Source: Providencia sp. PROV188 (lineage in GTDB: Bacteria > Pseudomonadota > Gammaproteobacteria > Enterobacterales > Enterobacteriaceae). Taken from it: DNA of 64,000 nt. The position numbers and the translations under genes are program-made. Every line of letters starts with the position of its first letter. Within the stretch, counting starts at the first letter, position 1. The DNA lies in NCBI RefSeq assembly GCF_027595165.1, contig NZ_CP097291.1, forward strand, positions 1,426,001 through 1,490,000, written 5' to 3'. Below the pieces are notes generated by a model. That model did not search any database and was not told the DNA's origin. It saw nothing but the letters and a program-made list of their open reading frames with translations. Below are positions 36,795 through 45,920 of this stretch, piece after piece.

Positions 36795-37688
36795 TTATGA
36801 AGCTAAATAAGTATTCGTAGGCAATCGCGCAAAAAACCACGTTAGAATTAATAAATCTGCGCTGCCTCCGGGACTTAGATTTTTTTCAATACACTGCAAG
36901 TCAAATTGTTGGACTTTGCTTAAATCCTGTTCGTCTTGAATTCCTTGATGTAACAAGCTGGTTGCTTGCTGTTTTATCCACAGAAGCCCTGCCATTCCAC
37001 CGCGATTGGCGATGTTGGTATCGTCATTGAGACTCATCAGTAAAATCAGTGTATCGAGTAGGGCGATATCAGCCTGTTTACCATCTGCCAGTTGTTTCAG
37101 ATAATGGGGCAGTGCGTGGGCTATCACCAGTTGATAACCTTGCTCTGCTTCCCCTCTAGCGCCAGTGAATCCATACTCTTGGAATAAACGTTGCCCTGCT
37201 GTTGGGTGCTCTGCGGGCTGTTGCAGCTCAGCGGTTAATCCTTGGCACATGTCAGAAACAACTTGGCTGATTGCGTTAGGTGTAACTCGTTTCTGTAACC
37301 CGAATAAACGTCCCACTGCAGTGAGCACTAAACCTAATGAAAAAATTGAGCCTTTGTGGGTGTTCACGCCTTGAGTGGCACAAAACATCGCTTTTTCACA
37401 ATTGATACCGATACCGCGAATTTGGCGAAGTAGCTGATTAATCGGTAATTGACAATGTTCATAACCTGCACGCAAAAACTGCGGAAAGAATTTTGCAATT
37501 GCATTGGCACTTAAATGAAAATCGGTCAGTACCATATCTTTATGGGCGCCAGTGTTGCATTTATCTACTAAACCCGGTTTAGGGGTTAAATTGACTTCAG
37601 CAAGCATTGCTTGCCAAGCCAGTTGGCTGTAGTGATTCACTACGTCATCATTTAACGTACGTTCTCGGTTAATTTTTTGCTGGAGCAT
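36795..37688 (-). CDS. citG: Triphosphoribosyl-dephospho-CoA synthase CitG
   Basis: A 297-residue enzyme that makes the precursor of the citrate lyase prosthetic group from dephospho-CoA and ATP. Conserved blocks are LAEVNLTPKPGLVDKCNTGAHKDM (ligand loop), GVNTHKGSIFSLGL and LMSLNDDTNIANRGG. It overlaps citX by 20 bp, so translation is coupled. Complete. A 269-bp AT-rich gap with no gene follows before ybhI. Confidence 0.96.
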   Translation of the reverse strand: MLQQKINRERTLNDDVVNHYSQLAWQAMLAEVNLTPKPGLVDKCNTGAHKDMVLTDFHLSANAIAKFFPQFLRAGYEHCQLPINQLLRQIRGIGINCEKAMFCATQGVNTHKGSIFSLGLVLTAVGRLFGLQKRVTPNAISQVVSDMCQGLTAELQQPAEHPTAGQRLFQEYGFTGARGEAEQGYQLVIAHALPHYLKQLADGKQADIALLDTLILLMSLNDDTNIANRGGMAGLLWIKQQATSLLHQGIQDEQDLSKVQQFDLQCIEKNLSPGGSADLLILTWFFARLPTNTYLAS

Positions 37689-38214
37689 GGGCTAACTCCT
37701 CGATACGACGCAAAATCTCTTCAAGGGAATGGCTGCGTTGGCGCGCACATACCTTGGCTTCATTGTCACAAATCAAGCAGCGCCTAGTCGGTAAATTGAA
37801 TTGGCTGCGAGAATATAAAATGCCATTTGCATCAAAAACATCAAAGTCCCAAAGTCGGCCGACGGGGGATAATTCTTCCGCTTCCATTAAGGCTTTTTTG
37901 ACCTCAAGGGCATCGGCATTGACGGCGACTAAACATTCCGGTCCGGTAACGAAAGGGAATGATTGTTGTGATAAAAGTACCCACTGCCTGCATGAAGCAA
38001 CTTGCTTAAGCGCATTTAAGCCTTGATTAAAAATGTCTCTGACCAGTTGATTGTCTTTAACCGGTCCCGGAAAAACGACAGTAAATGAAATCAAGGTTAC
38101 CTGATGGAGACCAATCCACTCTTGCTGACGAGCCTGACGGGCATCACGGCTCGCCAGCAAGTCAGGTAAGGAAATGTCAAATTGCTCTTGGGTATCAGGC
38201 AGTGGGTAAAACAT
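37669..38214 (-). CDS. citX: Apo-citrate lyase phosphoribosyl-dephospho-CoA transferase CitX
   Basis: A 181-residue transferase that attaches the prosthetic group to CitD. The blocks DARQARQQEWI, WDFDVFDANGILYSRSQFNLPTRRCLICD and the C-terminal Cys/Arg-rich helix match E. coli CitX. It sits 3 bp after citF and overlaps citG by 20 bp. Confidence 0.95.
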   Translation of the reverse strand: MFYPLPDTQEQFDISLPDLLASRDARQARQQEWIGLHQVTLISFTVVFPGPVKDNQLVRDIFNQGLNALKQVASCRQWVLLSQQSFPFVTGPECLVAVNADALEVKKALMEAEELSPVGRLWDFDVFDANGILYSRSQFNLPTRRCLICDNEAKVCARQRSHSLEEILRRIEELAHAPAKN

Positions 38215-38217
38215 GTT

Positions 38218-39744
38218 CTACTCCTTCACTTGATGGACAACATCAATCACAGAACCGTCACGATAACGCACCACGGCCACCACTTTATCGGTAAATTCGA
38301 TAGGGTTTGGTGTGCCCGTTAATAATTGGGCGCGTTCACGTAACCATTGAATAGAAACGGTTTTGATGCCTTGGCTTTCTAGCTGTTGCTTCAGCTCAGG
38401 GCGTGCTGGGTTAACGGCAATACCATGGTCAGTCACCAAAATATCGACGCTAGAACCCGGCGTCACGCAAGTCAGCACATCGTCTACCAAGGTTGGGATA
38501 CGACCGCGTACTAACGGCGCGACGATGATAGACAGTTTCGCCGCCACCGCCGTGTCGCTGTGTCCACCAGATGCACCGCGAATAACTCCATCTGAGCCTG
38601 TTAACACATTGACATTAAAGCGAGTATCAATCTCTAAAGCACTGAGTACTACCACATCGAGCATGTCCACTGAGGCGCCTTTAGAATCAAAGCATGCATA
38701 TTGGTTGGCACTGATTTCAATGTGATTTGGGTTACGCGCGAGAGACTCGGCAGCAGCGCGGTCAAAGCTTTGCACGTCGAGTAACTTCTTAATTAAGCCT
38801 TTTTCATGGAGATCAACGATGGTGGAGGTGATTCCACCTAACGCGAAGCCTGCATGGATATGATGACGGCGCATTTTATCTTCGAGGAAGCGAGTAACCG
38901 CCAGTGAAGCCCCGCCAGTACCGGTTTGCAGTGAAAATCCTTCTTTGAAGAAGCCTGATTTTTCAATCACATCAGCGGCGGTACGCGCTATCAATAACTC
39001 ACGCGGGTTGGAGGTCATGCGAGTGGCATCGGCACCGATTTTGTCGGCATCCCCCACACGTTTAACTTTGACAATGTAGTCCACTTCATCTTGCTTAATG
39101 CTGGATGGATTATGTGGATAAGGCAGAAATTCTTCGGTCAGCATGACCACTTTTTTGGCATTCTCCGCGTCGATTTTGGCATAACCCAGTGAGCCACAGC
39201 TTGCGTTGCCCGTATATCCGTTAGCATTTCCATATTCGTCACAAGACGGAACGCCGATAAATGCCACGTCGATTTTTAATTCACCGCTATGAACAAGGTT
39301 GGCACGTCCACCATGGGAGTGAACTTGCACAGGCTCCGCTAATTCGCCACGAGAAATGGCTTCGGCTAATGGGCCACGTAACCCGGAGGTGTAAATCTTG
39401 GTGACGACGCCATGGCGTATATGTTCAACCAGTGGCGAGTGGCACGCGCTGAGTGAACTTGATGCCAAGGTTAGGTTGCGAAAGCCCATTTCGGCAATCA
39501 CTTGCATCACCATGTTGATGGTTAAATCACCGCCACGGAAAGCGTGGTGGAAAGAGATGGTCATGCCATCTTTTAATCCTGAGCGGCGGATAGCCACTTG
39601 CAGGTCATCACACAGTTTGCGGTTGCGTGGTTTTTGAACTTGCTGCTGAACTTTGCCGATATCTTTGAATTCACGCAGTAATTCATCGTCTTTAGGTACT
39701 AAGTAGGCTGATACGCGAGCCTGACGCAATGTATTGGTTGTCAT
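38218..39744 (-). CDS. citF: Citrate lyase alpha subunit CitF
   Basis: A 508-residue acetyl-ACP:citrate transferase subunit. Recognisable parts: GMTISFHHAFRGGDLTINMVM near the N-terminus, SHGGRANLVHSGELKIDVAFIGVPSCDEYGNANG, and LTGSDGVIRGASGGHSDTAVAAKLSIIVAPLVRGRIPTLVDDV. The ATG at 39744 follows a GAGG site; an alternative GTG at 39759 would overlap the citE stop by 4 bp. Both keep the gene in the operon. Confidence 0.97.
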   Translation of the reverse strand: MTTNTLRQARVSAYLVPKDDELLREFKDIGKVQQQVQKPRNRKLCDDLQVAIRRSGLKDGMTISFHHAFRGGDLTINMVMQVIAEMGFRNLTLASSSLSACHSPLVEHIRHGVVTKIYTSGLRGPLAEAISRGELAEPVQVHSHGGRANLVHSGELKIDVAFIGVPSCDEYGNANGYTGNASCGSLGYAKIDAENAKKVVMLTEEFLPYPHNPSSIKQDEVDYIVKVKRVGDADKIGADATRMTSNPRELLIARTAADVIEKSGFFKEGFSLQTGTGGASLAVTRFLEDKMRRHHIHAGFALGGITSTIVDLHEKGLIKKLLDVQSFDRAAAESLARNPNHIEISANQYACFDSKGASVDMLDVVVLSALEIDTRFNVNVLTGSDGVIRGASGGHSDTAVAAKLSIIVAPLVRGRIPTLVDDVLTCVTPGSSVDILVTDHGIAVNPARPELKQQLESQGIKTVSIQWLRERAQLLTGTPNPIEFTDKVVAVVRYRDGSVIDVVHQVKE

Positions 39745-39755
39745 AATGTTCTGCC

Positions 39756-40652
39756 TCACTCTTCCCGAATGCCTGATAATGCCGCGCGCGATAACACTAA
39801 GCGGGCTCTTTCAATTACAGGGCTGTCTACCATTTTACCGTTGAGGGATACGACGCCTTTGCCTTCTCGTTCTGCGGCATCAGCGGCATCTACCACACGC
39901 TGTGCATGGTCGACTTCTTTTTGGGTTGGGGCATACAAGTTATGCAGTAACTCAATTTGTCTTGGGTTAATTAATGATTTGCCATCAAAACCAAGCTGTT
40001 TAATGAGAGCGGCCTCTTTGAGGAAGCCTTCTTCATTGTTGGCGTCAGAATAAACGGTATCAAAGGCTTGAATACCGGCCGAACGCGCAGCTTGTAAAAT
40101 GGCGCACCGAGCATAGAGGAGTTCAATGCCGTCTGGAGACCGCTCGGTGCGCAAATTGCGGACATAGTCCTCGGCACCTAATGCGATGCCTATTAATCTT
40201 GGAGAAGCGTGAGCAATATTCACTACTTGAGTGATCCCCATCGGGGATTCGATAGCCGCGAGTAACCCGGTGCTACCTTCTTCACGCCCACAGCTTTTTT
40301 CAATACGTAAAATTTCGTTTTCAATATCAATAATATCTTGTGCGGTATCGGTTTTCGGTAAGCGCACAATATCGGCACCACCGCGAACAACGGCTTCGAG
40401 GTCAGCAACCCCATAAGCGGAGTCGAGGGCGTTAACGCGCACAATGGTTTCAATATCTTGATATAACGGGTGTTGCAGTGTGTGATACACCAAACGACGC
40501 GCTGTGTCTTTTTCTCGGATGGTGACGGAGTCTTCGAGGTCAAACATCAGGGCATCGGCTTTATAAATAAAGGAGTTACTGAGCATCGCGGCATTGGAAC
40601 CTGGGACGAACAGCATACTTCTGCGAGTGCGGCTTTTTCTTTCCGGTGTCAT
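39756..40652 (-). CDS. citE: Citrate lyase beta subunit CitE
   Basis: A 298-residue TIM-barrel lyase that cleaves citryl-CitD to oxaloacetate and acetyl-Cit[26 protein letters not shown] (metal-binding Glu/Asp), [19 protein letters not shown] and [18 protein letters not shown] are intact and nearly identical to E. coli CitE. The start overlaps the citD stop by one base (TAATG). Confidence 0.98.
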   Translation of the reverse strand: MTPERKSRTRRSMLFVPGSNAAMLSNSFIYKADALMFDLEDSVTIREKDTARRLVYHTLQHPLYQDIETIVRVNALDSAYGVADLEAVVRGGADIVRLPKTDTAQDIIDIENEILRIEKSCGREEGSTGLLAAIESPMGITQVVNIAHASPRLIGIALGAEDYVRNLRTERSPDGIELLYARCAILQAARSAGIQAFDTVYSDANNEEGFLKEAALIKQLGFDGKSLINPRQIELLHNLYAPTQKEVDHAQRVVDAADAAEREGKGVVSLNGKMVDSPVIERARLVLSRAALSGIREE

Positions 40653-40948
40653 TATTTATCCTCCCATGGCAGAGCATCGAGATCACAGGCGCGAGCCAGT
40701 AAGGCTTCGAGGCGAGCGCGTAGAACGCACTCCAATGCACCTTTGTCATCCACCACAATTTCAGCGCCTTGAATATCGTATTTTTCAATCATTTCAAGCA
40801 CGATGGCATTGATGGCATCACCAAATTGTTTTTCAACACTGCTGGTGATCTGCAATGAGACCTCAAGAGTGTCTTCAAGAGGCTCTATTCGTACCATGAC
40901 ATCACTGGATTCGAGTGTGCCGGCAACCGCTGCGTGTAGTATTTTCAT
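40652..40948 (-). CDS. citD: Citrate lyase acyl carrier protein CitD (gamma subunit)
   Basis: A 98-residue acyl carrier that bears the phosphoribosyl-dephospho-CoA group. It has the expected Ser near the N-terminus ([15 protein letters not shown], about Ser14), where CitX attaches the cofactor. 18 bp after citC, one-base overlap with citE. Confidence 0.96.
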   Translation of the reverse strand: MKILHAAVAGTLESSDVMVRIEPLEDTLEVSLQITSSVEKQFGDAINAIVLEMIEKYDIQGAEIVVDDKGALECVLRARLEALLARACDLDALPWEDK

Positions 40949-40966
40949 ATTTCACCTATAACTAAT

Positions 40967-42019
40967 TCAAGCTTGTAGTGCGGGGGTAGGCGACGGTGTC
41001 TGCGCTGCGAGCATCTCTTGTAAATAGTGATACGTGGCAGGGGGCACAATCGGCTTGATCGCCGCAAGATCTTTTTTAGCGAGCAGTTTTCGAACTTGCG
41101 AGGCGGAAACCGCCGTGCCGTCGATCACTGTCCGCGGGAATTCGACCAGTTCAATGGGTGGGAATGGCATTTCGTCGGTTTCCAGCCAGTAGCGCATATC
41201 TTGGTTATATTGGTTAGTGACTTGGCAAAATGGTTCTGAGCCGACGAAACGATGGGTAATTCCCAGCGCCGGAGCAATATATTGGCGAAAAATCTTAATA
41301 TCGATTTCTGTATAACAGTTGTTGGCTACAGTAATGTCTTTAATAAAATAACAAGGGAATGTAGCCCGTGAAATAATGTATTCTGAACCTTTATGAATGG
41401 TGAGGTTATTAATTCCTTTTGTGCCTTCTTCAATTAATTTCAGGCGAACTTTATACGGAAAACGGGAAGTATCTTCTTTGACGACAAATAAATGTAGCCA
41501 ATCACAGTTCTTTGAGGCTTGTTCAATTAAGTAACGATGCCCCAATGTGAATGGGTTGGCATTCATCACGATAGCGCCAATTTTTTTTCCTGCTTTATAT
41601 TGGGCTTTTAAACTTTTAATATAGCGATTTAAATAACAACAGCTATTTTCCATTAAAACCATTACATTGGGCACAGTAGCAATGGTATGAAACCCGCATT
41701 GATGAAATAGCTCTTCATTTTGGTATTTGGTATAGATAAATAGGTGAGTAGTATTATTCTCGTAAGCGAGATTCACCAATTCAGTCGCTAATTTTAAGGC
41801 TAAACCTTCACCACGAACTTCATCGCTAATAGCAACGCATTTAATGACATTCTTAGCGAGACCACCACAGGCAATTAACCTTTCGTTACGTGTGATCGTA
41901 ATAAAGACGTCAACGCTGGCATCAATGTCTAAATCATTCTCTTTTAAAAACTGAGTGATATCATTGAGTTTTCTGTTCTCATGACGTTTTACTTGGTTAA
42001 ACGTTATGCTGTCGAACAT
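40967..42019 (-). CDS. citC: [Citrate (pro-3S)-lyase] ligase CitC
   Basis: A 350-residue enzyme that acetylates CitD to activate citrate lyase. It has an N-terminal GNAT-like domain (VRGEGLALKLATELVNLAY) and a C-terminal nucleotidyltransferase domain with GAIVMNANPFTLGHRYLIEQA (HxGH-type) and ISRATFPCYFI. The start at 42019 (MFDSITFNQVKRHENRKL) follows AGGA and matches the E. coli N-terminus; a start 5 codons upstream is possible. First gene of the operon; divergent from citA. Confidence 0.96.
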   Translation of the reverse strand: MFDSITFNQVKRHENRKLNDITQFLKENDLDIDASVDVFITITRNERLIACGGLAKNVIKCVAISDEVRGEGLALKLATELVNLAYENNTTHLFIYTKYQNEELFHQCGFHTIATVPNVMVLMENSCCYLNRYIKSLKAQYKAGKKIGAIVMNANPFTLGHRYLIEQASKNCDWLHLFVVKEDTSRFPYKVRLKLIEEGTKGINNLTIHKGSEYIISRATFPCYFIKDITVANNCYTEIDIKIFRQYIAPALGITHRFVGSEPFCQVTNQYNQDMRYWLETDEMPFPPIELVEFPRTVIDGTAVSASQVRKLLAKKDLAAIKPIVPPATYHYLQEMLAAQTPSPTPALQA

Positions 42020-42222
42020 AATGGTATCCTGCATCTCATTTAGAGATGTATTAAAAATGTTGCTAATGTTAAAGTTAATTAAATAAATATTTTTGGCTTG
42101 CCGTTAATTACCTAAGTTCTCAATTTTTATTTAATTATCCTTTTCAATATTCATATTAAATACCCTGCATATAATATATTTGACCTATTTCATGTTTCTA
42201 AAATGAGTTTGTATTTGTTTAA

Positions 42223-42285
42223 TGGTTTTAATGTTTTTAATTACGAGTTATGAACTTTACTCAGTGGTTTTAATGTGTTTAATTA
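42223..42285. promoter_or_regulatory. Pair of 21-bp direct repeats, candidate CitB binding sites
   Basis: TGGTTTTAATGT(T/G)TTTAATTA occurs at 42223-42243 and again at 42265-42285 with one mismatch. The spacing is 42 bp, four helical turns, so both copies face the same side. They lie in the citC/citA intergenic region, where CitB is expected to bind AT-rich sites. Confidence 0.6.
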
Positions 42286-42390
42286 ATATTATGTGCATTA
42301 CTAAGCGGACTACGTTATCTTTTATCTTCATTATTGGTATTTTTGCGTGTAACAATAATTTTACTTTTTAGCGAGTTATAGAGAGACGAG

Positions 42391-44028
42391 ATGAAAACAG
42401 AGTTTTCACAGATCCCATTTAAAAAAGGGAATATTTTTTCATTCTCAGGAAGAGTCTTTCTTCTATTGTTACTAGCTTCAGTGTTATTGACGCTTGGATT
42501 AGGCAAATATTTTACGGATACCACAGAAAACCGCATGATGGCGAACATTCGCGTACTCGCCATGAGCCAAGCCAAAATGATCGCTTCATTGGATGGCATC
42601 GTCAGTACTGTAAAAGATAAAGATATTCCTAAGCTAAAAGTTATTGCCGATAAGCTCAATCAAGATTCCAGTTATGACTATGTCGTTATTGGTGATGAAC
42701 ATTCCGTTCGTTTATATCATCCAAATAGCGAAAAGATTGGCTACCCAATGCAATGGAATAAACCGGGGGCGCTAGAAAATGGTGAAAGCTATTTTATTAA
42801 AGGCGAAGGCTCCATGGGGAATGCAGTACGTGCAAAAACACCTATCTTTGATGAAAACGGTAAAGTCATTGGCGTTGTTTCCATTGGTTATCTCACCACC
42901 AAAATAGATACCTCATTAGCTGAAGTGTTTGTGCAAACGTCAGCAACATTTTTAGGGGTGTTGGTAATTTTGCTATTTCTATCTTGGGCATTCGCCCGAT
43001 TAATTCAGCGGCAAATGCTTGGCATGGAACCTGAAGAAATAACCCAATTAGTGTTGGTGCAAAAGGGGATTTTTGATGCGGTGTTTGAAGGCATTATTGC
43101 CGTCGACCGTTATGGGAAAATTATCAATATCAACCATAATGCTAGAAAAATGTTGGCGCTGAGTGAGTCAGCTAAACAGTTAATCGGTAAACCGGTTTCT
43201 GAGTATGTTTCTCCCGCAGGCTTTTTCACGAAAGAAATCGCGAAAAACCATCATGATATAGTTTGCGAGTTCAATGGGTTGAATGTGATAGCCAGCCGAG
43301 TTGCCATTATGGATGGTGAGTTGCTGGCGGGAGCGGTGATCAGCTTCCGTAGCCAAAATGATATTGAATCCTTAAATGCGCAGCTTTCTCAAGTTCGCCA
43401 ATATGTGGATAATTTGCGTACATTGCGCCACGAACATTTAAATTGGATTTCTACTTTAAGTGGTTTGCTGCAAATGAAAGAGTACGACCAAGCCTTGGCG
43501 TTAATTAAGGGGGAATCGGAATCTCGGCAACAATTAATAGATTCACTGCGAGAGCAATTTGCAGATAAACAAGTGGCTGGGTTGTTATTTGGTAAATATC
43601 ACCGTGCGCGAGAATTAGGATTACAGCTTATTTTTGTGCCGGGTTGCCAACTCCGTGAATTACCTAACTCATTAAATAGCACGGAACTCTGTGCTGTATT
43701 AGGAAATTTATTAGATAATGCCTTTGAGGCAAGTTTAAAGAACGAAGCGGGTAATAAGCAGGTAGAACTGTATATCTCAGATGAAAATAATGAGATTGTG
43801 ATTGAAGTTGCTGATCAAGGATGTGGTTTTCCCCTTGAGCTGCAAGATAAATGGTTTGAACGCGGAACAACAACAAAAACGGATGCTGTCGATGGACATG
43901 GCATAGGGCTATTTTTGGTGGCCTCCTATGTCAATCGATGTAATGGGGCGGTGATCATTGAAGATAATCAACCGTATGGTACTGTATTCTCTATTTTTAT
44001 ACCGAAAGTGAAGACGCAAAATGGCTAA
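42391..44028 (+). CDS. citA: Citrate sensor histidine kinase CitA (DpiB)
   Basis: A 545-residue membrane kinase: TM1 at about 27-47, a periplasmic PAS-type sensor (about 48-185), TM2 at about 188-210, a cytoplasmic PAS, then the kinase core. The citrate ligands of Klebsiella CitA are conserved as SVRLYHPN (Arg and His) and NAVRAKTP (Arg and Lys), which supports citrate as the signal. The H-box is LRHEHLNWISTLSGLLQM (about 350), then the N-box LGNLLDNAFEAS and G-boxes VADQGCGFP and GHGIGLFLV. It overlaps citB by 8 bp. Confidence 0.95.
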   Translation: MKTEFSQIPFKKGNIFSFSGRVFLLLLLASVLLTLGLGKYFTDTTENRMMANIRVLAMSQAKMIASLDGIVSTVKDKDIPKLKVIADKLNQDSSYDYVVIGDEHSVRLYHPNSEKIGYPMQWNKPGALENGESYFIKGEGSMGNAVRAKTPIFDENGKVIGVVSIGYLTTKIDTSLAEVFVQTSATFLGVLVILLFLSWAFARLIQRQMLGMEPEEITQLVLVQKGIFDAVFEGIIAVDRYGKIININHNARKMLALSESAKQLIGKPVSEYVSPAGFFTKEIAKNHHDIVCEFNGLNVIASRVAIMDGELLAGAVISFRSQNDIESLNAQLSQVRQYVDNLRTLRHEHLNWISTLSGLLQMKEYDQALALIKGESESRQQLIDSLREQFADKQVAGLLFGKYHRARELGLQLIFVPGCQLRELPNSLNSTELCAVLGNLLDNAFEASLKNEAGNKQVELYISDENNEIVIEVADQGCGFPLELQDKWFERGTTTKTDAVDGHGIGLFLVASYVNRCNGAVIIEDNQPYGTVFSIFIPKVKTQNG

Positions 44029-44701
44029 GATAAAAATCCTCATTGTCGAAGATGAACTGCTCCTTGCGGAGATGCACGCGGAGTACATTAAAGCTTATCC
44101 TGCTTGTGATAAAGTCTGGCTTGCGGGAAATCTTGCGGAAGCAAGAAAAATGATTGAGTACATGAAGCCTGACTTGATTCTGTTGGATAACTATTTACCT
44201 GACGGGAAAGGAATTGATTTAGTTCATGAACTACTTCAGGAGCGCAATAGTGCGGATATTGTATTCACCACCGCCGCTAGTGATATGGAGACAGTCTCTG
44301 AGGCGATTCGTCTAGGAGTATTTGATTATTTGGTTAAGCCGATAGCTTATGAGCGTTTAGGGCAAACGTTAGATCGCTATATTCAGCGTAAATCGGTTTT
44401 GCAGGGCGCCAATAAAACCAATCAAAGCCAGATTGATGACATGTTTAATACCTATGCCCGTGGTGAGAGCAAAGAAGAGCTACCGACTGGGATTGATGCT
44501 ATTACGCTTGATAAAGTGCTCGCGTTATTTGCAGTACCCGATGCGGAATATACGGCAGAGTCGATTGCAGAAACCATAAAATTAAGCCGCACTACCGCCC
44601 GCCGTTATTTAGAGTATTGTTTAGCCCAACGTAAGATTGAAGCGGAAATTGAATACGGCAAAGTAGGGCGCCCCCAGCGGATATATCGGGGTAGTCATTA
44701 G
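44021..44701 (+). CDS. citB: Response regulator CitB (DpiA)
   Basis: A 226-residue regulator. The receiver domain has acidic Glu-Asp near the N-terminus (IVEDELLLAEMH), the phospho-acceptor Asp in LILLDNYLPDGKG (about 56) and Lys in VFDYLVKPIAYERL. The C-terminal helix-turn-helix AESIAETIKLSRTTARRYLEYCLA is of the CitB/DcuR type. It should activate citC-ybhH and probably itself from the shared region. Confidence 0.95.
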   Translation: MAKIKILIVEDELLLAEMHAEYIKAYPACDKVWLAGNLAEARKMIEYMKPDLILLDNYLPDGKGIDLVHELLQERNSADIVFTTAASDMETVSEAIRLGVFDYLVKPIAYERLGQTLDRYIQRKSVLQGANKTNQSQIDDMFNTYARGESKEELPTGIDAITLDKVLALFAVPDAEYTAESIAETIKLSRTTARRYLEYCLAQRKIEAEIEYGKVGRPQRIYRGSH

Positions 44702-44765
44702 TTGCCGTAGGTAGACGATTGAAGTCTGCGTGAAAGTGTTTGCGTCAATTTCCCAAAAGGTTGTT

Positions 44766-45920
44766 ATGAACGTACTGATCCTTGGCGCTCGTGCGCCGGC
44801 CTGTCTAGAATGGGCGCGAGCGTTTAATGAGGCAGGATGGACTGTCAGCGTCGGTGATTCGCTCAGCCAGCCGCTGAGCCGTTTTAGTTGCTCCGTGCAA
44901 CATTATATCCGCTTACCTGAACCTCGACAGAACCCGATAGTTTGGGTTGAAGCCCTTGCGGCGGCGATCGAAAATCAACATATCGACCTACTGCTACCCA
45001 CTTGCGAAGAAGTGTTTTATTTGGCCTACGGTCTTGAACGCTTGCAGCCGTTGTGTCGGGTGTTAACCAGTGACTTTCCACTGTTGCATCGTTTGCATCA
45101 TAAAGGGGATTTTGCAGCCATGACGAACGGCTGGTCTTTAGCCGCTCCTGAAACCCATTTACTGACAGACAGCCAAGCATTACTCGCCTTCGCGGGCGAT
45201 GCTGCAAGCTGGGTATTCAAACCTGCGTATTCGCGCTTTGCCTCACAAACCTTGATCCGTCCATCAGCCCAACAGCTAAATAAAATACAGCCCACTCAGA
45301 CTGAGCCTTGGGTAGCGCAGCGATTTATCAAAGGACGGGAGTTTTGCAGTTTTAGTGTCTTGGTTGATGGTGATCTACGCGCCCACAGCTGTTATCACCC
45401 ACGCTATCGAGTGGGCCGTGGCTCAGGGATCTATTTCCAACCGAGTGCACCAGAACAGGTACGACAATTTATTGAGTATTTTGGACGAGAGACCGGCTAT
45501 AACGGACAAGTAGGGTTCGATTTTATTCAAGACAAAAATGGTTGTTTCCATGTGCTGGAGTGCAACCCAAGAGCGACCAGTGGTGTGCACTTGTTCGACA
45601 ACCAGCGACGGTTACTAGTGAATAGCTTGAGTCACCCATCCGAGCAGATCCTTGAACCGACATTAGAGCCTCGAATGATCGCATTGGCGATGCTGTTATT
45701 TGCCGCACCACGACGAGCCCTTAGCCCAACGCTCTGGCGTGATTATGCCGCCGCTCGCGATGTTATCGTGCAAAAAGGTGACTGGTGGCCGTTGATAACA
45801 CAAGTCGGAAGCCTCACGGAAATTGTTGCTCGGGCGGTATCTCGACGCTGTGGATTATTAACGGCATCTACGGCAGATATTGAATGGAATGGTCAGCCAC
45901 TAGATGAGCGTACGCCATGA
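44766..45920 (+). CDS. ATP-grasp domain protein (carboxylate-amine ligase type)
   Basis: A 384-residue ATP-grasp enzyme. The N-terminal Rossmann-like preATP-grasp starts MNVLILGARAPACLEWARAFNEAGW; the ATP-grasp core has FIKGREFCSFSVLVDGD and the metal-binding strand QVGFDFIQDKNGCFHVLECNPRATSGVHLF. Such enzymes form acyl-phosphates and join them to amines, making amides or peptides. The substrate is unknown. The start at 44766 follows AAAGG. It overlaps the next gene by 4 bp. The gene reads GC-richer than the flanking cit genes, a sign of transfer. Confidence 0.88.
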   Translation: MNVLILGARAPACLEWARAFNEAGWTVSVGDSLSQPLSRFSCSVQHYIRLPEPRQNPIVWVEALAAAIENQHIDLLLPTCEEVFYLAYGLERLQPLCRVLTSDFPLLHRLHHKGDFAAMTNGWSLAAPETHLLTDSQALLAFAGDAASWVFKPAYSRFASQTLIRPSAQQLNKIQPTQTEPWVAQRFIKGREFCSFSVLVDGDLRAHSCYHPRYRVGRGSGIYFQPSAPEQVRQFIEYFGRETGYNGQVGFDFIQDKNGCFHVLECNPRATSGVHLFDNQRRLLVNSLSHPSEQILEPTLEPRMIALAMLLFAAPRRALSPTLWRDYAAARDVIVQKGDWWPLITQVGSLTEIVARAVSRRCGLLTASTADIEWNGQPLDERTP

